A DNA stretch of 14,732 nucleotides, from positions 1 to 14,732 of the forward strand of contig CAJUQS010000152.1 in the NCBI GenBank assembly GCA_910588365.1. The letters run 5' to 3'. Under the pieces are notes generated by a model. That model had not been told where the DNA came from. It worked only from the letters and a program-made list of their open reading frames with translations, and did no database searches. Made by a program: the position numbers and the translations under genes. Positions 13,088-14,732 of the stretch are shown here, one piece after another. Positions within the stretch are counted from its first letter, which is position 1; each line of letters begins with the position of its first letter. Source of the DNA: an uncultured Oscillospiraceae bacterium. GTDB taxonomy: Bacteria; Bacillota; Clostridia; Oscillospirales; Oscillospiraceae.

Positions 13088-13297
13088 GAGCGAAGGGGGA
13101 CAAGGCCAGGGCAACAGGATTTGAAATTAGGCGAAAGGATATCAAGGAGACGCTGAGGATTCAAGGCAGCGGCAAAGCGCTTTTTCCGGATACTGAGCCT
13201 GCGGCCAAAATCAGCGTTCTTGCAAAGGGCCAGAGCGGTTTTGCGCAAAACGCTCCACATCGGTAGCAGAAGAGAGAAAATACCGGGTATCTGCTGT

Positions 13298-13550
13298 GGT
13301 TTCATCATTTTTGAAGATCGCCAAATCATATACGCGACGAATATGATTGAGGACCTCAACCGCCAGTTCCGGCAGATTACGAAAAGCCAGCCCAGCTTTA
13401 CCAGCGATGATTCCCTGCGCAGGATGCTCTACCTGGCCTCTCAGCGTATTACGAAGCGCTGGCGTACCAGATGTCAGAACCGGGACCTGGTGCTCAGCCC
13501 GACGCCTGTGCCTTTCCATCGCACCTCTTCTTGACTTTGTCGAATTTCGC
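13298..13550 (+). pseudogene. IS256-family transposase remnant (C-terminal part)
   Basis: In one frame (about 13298-13500) the translation gives FEDRQIIYATNMIEDLNRQ, then TKSQPSF and LRRMLYLASQRITKRW, which matches the C-terminal IYTTN-IESLNRQ...LLYLA signature of IS256/mutator transposases. After W the likeness continues only in another frame (WCSARRLCLSI...), suggesting a frameshift. The catalytic N-terminal and middle parts are absent; 13005-13297 upstream holds the reductase promoter and otherwise nothing I can assign. Repeat copy C is inserted directly after the remnant. Confidence 0.7.
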
Positions 13551-13552
13551 TT

Positions 13553-13715
13553 AGAGCCTGTTTAACATCTCAAAGAATGCCGGTTGACGAGGGATTTTTC
13601 CGTCAGGCCAGGCGGGATCTCGCAGGAATAATGGTCTTTATTTCAAGAGATCACAACGAAGCATGGCGGGAAAAGACCCGACAAACGGCGTCTTAAGAGA
13701 TTTTAAACAGGCTCT
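13553..13715 (+). mobile_element. MITE-like repeat element, copy C (complete)
   Basis: 163 bp with 19-bp terminal inverted repeats: AGAGCCTGTTTAACATCTC (13553-13571) and its complement with one mismatch at 13697-13715. If the ends are taken as GAGCC/GGCTC, both sides are flanked by TTA, a 3-bp direct repeat of the TNA type made by some IS5-superfamily (IS427/IS1031-like) elements. There is no transposase inside. It is the reference copy for copies A and B. Confidence 0.8.
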
Positions 13716-13748
13716 TACACAAAATTTTACACCATGCCTACCGCGCAA

Positions 13749-14153
13749 TCAGTGACCTCTGCGCTTTTGCTGTTTCAAATCAAACTGACGTTGCTTTTCA
13801 GCGTCCTTCCGCTCTTTGCCGATTTGTTTTTTCTGGATTTTCATTTCCTCACGCTGCATTTGCAACGCCTGCTGTGACTTCGTCCCGATACCTGAAACCT
13901 GTAATTGCTTTTTAGCGTTGCGCTGTCTGCGCTTTGGATTATCCGCAGTTTGTTTTACCTCCGTTTCGATAGCCGGACCGAATTTCAACTCGTAATAGTG
14001 TTTGAGGATGAAGTCCCAAACTTCATAATCTTTCGGCTCTGCTCCAAATGTAACCTTGCACACGGACAGTCTACCGCCTGATATTCGTTCAAAAACTCCA
14101 ACCCAGAACTGCCCCTCAAAAAATACTGTCAATTTTCCGATCTCTGCGTCCAT
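13749..14153 (-). CDS. yjdF: YjdF-family protein (DUF2992)
   Basis: The 134-residue protein shows the YjdF hallmarks: LTVFFEGQFWVGVFE near the N-terminus, VTFGAEPKDYEVWDF in the middle, and a lysine/arginine/glutamine-rich helical C-terminus (GIGTKSQQALQ, then KERKDAEKQRQFDLKQQK). Its biochemical function is unknown; family genes are controlled by the yjdF riboswitch, which responds to heteroaromatic, azaaromatic compounds, so a role in coping with such compounds is suspected. AGGAGGGG at 14166-14159 gives the start ATG at 14153; an out-of-frame ATG lies between the two. Codon use is AT-richer than the window's core genes, and mobile-element remnants lie on both sides, so horizontal acquisition is plausible. 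Confidence 0.92.
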   Translation of the reverse strand: MDAEIGKLTVFFEGQFWVGVFERISGGRLSVCKVTFGAEPKDYEVWDFILKHYYELKFGPAIETEVKQTADNPKRRQRNAKKQLQVSGIGTKSQQALQMQREEMKIQKKQIGKERKDAEKQRQFDLKQQKRRGH

Positions 14154-14158
14154 AACAT

Positions 14159-14296
14159 CCCCTCCTAAAATGCGTTATGGGCAAAGAATGGACAACCCAG
14201 GAGGGGCAGGTTACTTACCTCATCAATATGATGAGACGGCCGGGCTACCTACCGGCTCTGGCACACCTTAGCGGATGTGCGTTGCGTTTTTATCTT
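14159..14296 (-). ncRNA. yjdF riboswitch (azaaromatic-sensing) in the yjdF leader
   Basis: Read on the minus strand from 14296, the leader has the motif order I recall for the yjdF RNA: AACGCACATCCGCTAAG with stem GCACA/TGTGC (14280-14276 with 14265-14261), GCCGGTAGGTAGCCCGGC with stem 14256-14252/14243-14239, a variable CTCATC-GATGAG stem (14235-14230/14224-14219), then GTAAGTAACCTGCCCCTCCTGG. The CCCCTCCT segment (14206-14199) is fully complementary to the ribosome site AGGAGGGG (14166-14159), so control is probably at translation. Placement directly before a yjdF gene supports it strongly. Exact 5' border is uncertain. Confidence 0.88.
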
Positions 14297-14366
14297 TGTC
14301 ATTTATATCAAACCTTCGGCAAGATACACTGCTCAACATACCTTGATTTGCCGATTTTATGGGTAA

Positions 14367-14395
14367 AGTATACCACTATCACAAGCAACGTTCAA
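14367..14395 (-). promoter_or_regulatory. Predicted sigma-A promoter of the yjdF transcript
   Basis: On the minus strand TTGAAC (14395-14390), a 17-bp spacer and TATACT (14372-14367). Start would be near 14360, about 65 bases before the conserved riboswitch core. The -35 box overlaps the stop codon (14394-14392) of the transposase remnant upstream. Confidence 0.7.
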
Positions 14396-14622
14396 CCCTC
14401 TTTTTTCGGTGTTGATAGTAGTAGCAAAACTTCCCGCTGGGGCTTGACACGCGCTGAAATGTCAAGGCCAAGCCCCAGTTCGCGGGAAACATCCTGCTCA
14501 AGGATTTTGCGGTATCCTGCATCGGCGCAGAACCATTGAATAGATGGAGATTTCTTGAAGGCAGCTCTTGCCGCCAGAATACCTGACTTCGTATGATTAA
14601 CTCCTATTAGGAAAACACACTG
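14392..14622 (-). pseudogene. IS5-like DDE transposase remnant
   Basis: A 76-residue open stretch without a start codon, cut off upstream by an in-frame TGA (14623-14625). It reads HTKSGILAARAAFKKSP, then WFCADAGYRK and LGLDISARVKP, resembling the second-Asp region (ADxGYR) and the following strand of IS5-superfamily transposases. The VERTFAWL-type region with the catalytic Glu is missing. A long inverted repeat, TTCCCGC-TGGGGCTTG (14431-14446) with CAAGCCCCA and GCGGGAA (14469-14488), lies within it. Family assignment is by motif memory only. Confidence 0.55.
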
Positions 14623-14650
14623 TCAAAAGGTTTTTTGCTTTTGGCGGGGG

Positions 14651-14732
14651 TCAGCCCGCCTCGGCGGTATCGGTGGTGTTGATTTCAATGTACTCGGCAA
14701 TCTTGCGGAACTCGTCCGCGAACTTGAAATGA
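14651..14732 (-). CDS. C-terminal end of a gene leaving the window
   Basis: Reading in from the window's right edge on the minus strand gives 26 codons (HFKFADEFRKIAEYIEI, then NTTDTAEAG) ending at TGA 14653-14651. The translation is amphipathic and has sensible codon use, so it is probably a real gene end; the family cannot be told from this piece. A GGCGGG/CCCGCC hairpin overlaps its stop without a T-run. Confidence 0.45.
   Translation of the reverse strand, partial: HFKFADEFRKIAEYIEINTTDTAEAG

Noticed and set aside
11841..13124. Open frame opposite the aldo/keto reductase
   Set aside because: The minus strand has the full catalytic tetrad and both Fe-S motifs; this frame has none.
13211..13519. 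102-codon frame opposite the IS256 remnant
   Set aside because: It is the complement of a recognisable transposase C-terminus, with no independent support.
14177..14539. 120-codon plus-strand frame over the riboswitch and transposase remnant
   Set aside because: It crosses the yjdF RNA, its promoter and an IS remnant, all better explained on the minus strand.

Overview
The window looks like chromosomal DNA of a high-GC Clostridia member, probably a gut Oscillospiraceae-type bacterium (Flavonifractor, Lawsonibacter or Intestinimonas-like). I infer this from strong AGGAGG ribosome sites, GC-rich third codon positions, sigma-A-like promoters, lipobox lipoproteins, CUT1 sugar-transport genes, a GH112 phosphorylase and an aldo/keto reductase with clostridial-type Fe-S domain. 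The species cannot be fixed by eye.

Layout. Positions 1-139 are part of a small repeat element. Positions 228-926 hold a free-standing Smr-domain gene and an ArsC/Spx-like gene. Next is the best-defined functional block (874-7877). A GTG-start AraC/cupin regulator (minus) faces away from a plus-strand operon of a lipoprotein sugar-binding protein, two CUT1 permeases, a 66-residue two-helix membrane protein and a GH112 galacto-N-biose/lacto-N-biose phosphorylase. A strong hairpin terminator lies after the binding-protein gene and another closes the operon. The block reads as import of a host-glycan disaccharide (GNB and/or LNB, from mucin or milk oligosaccharides) followed by cytosolic phosphorolysis. 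The transporter ATPase and the genes that process the products (hexosamine kinase, uridylyltransferase, epimerase) are not in the window.

Positions 7907-9117 (minus) hold tcdA (tRNA t6A dehydratase, ThiF/E1-like) overlapping a GNAT acetyltransferase by four bases. Positions 9118-9623 are non-coding: an AT-rich palindrome, two hairpins and 3.7 copies of a 92-bp tandem repeat that abuts the stop codon of a membrane-anchored parvulin-type PPIase (9624-11138, minus, with a clear promoter). A tiny lipoprotein follows (11359-11550), then a second copy of the repeat element and an Fe-S aldo/keto reductase (11880-13004, minus, with a clear promoter).

From about 13,300 to the end the DNA is AT-richer and full of mobile-element debris: an IS256-type transposase remnant, a third repeat-element copy, an IS5-like transposase remnant and the last 26 codons of a gene leaving the window. 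Embedded there is yjdF with what looks like a complete yjdF azaaromatic-sensing riboswitch whose CCCCUCCU segment is complementary to the ribosome binding site.

The least explained features are three divergent copies of a ~163-bp terminal-inverted-repeat element, the 92-bp tandem repeat, and the small membrane protein and 12-codon ORF inside the glycan operon.
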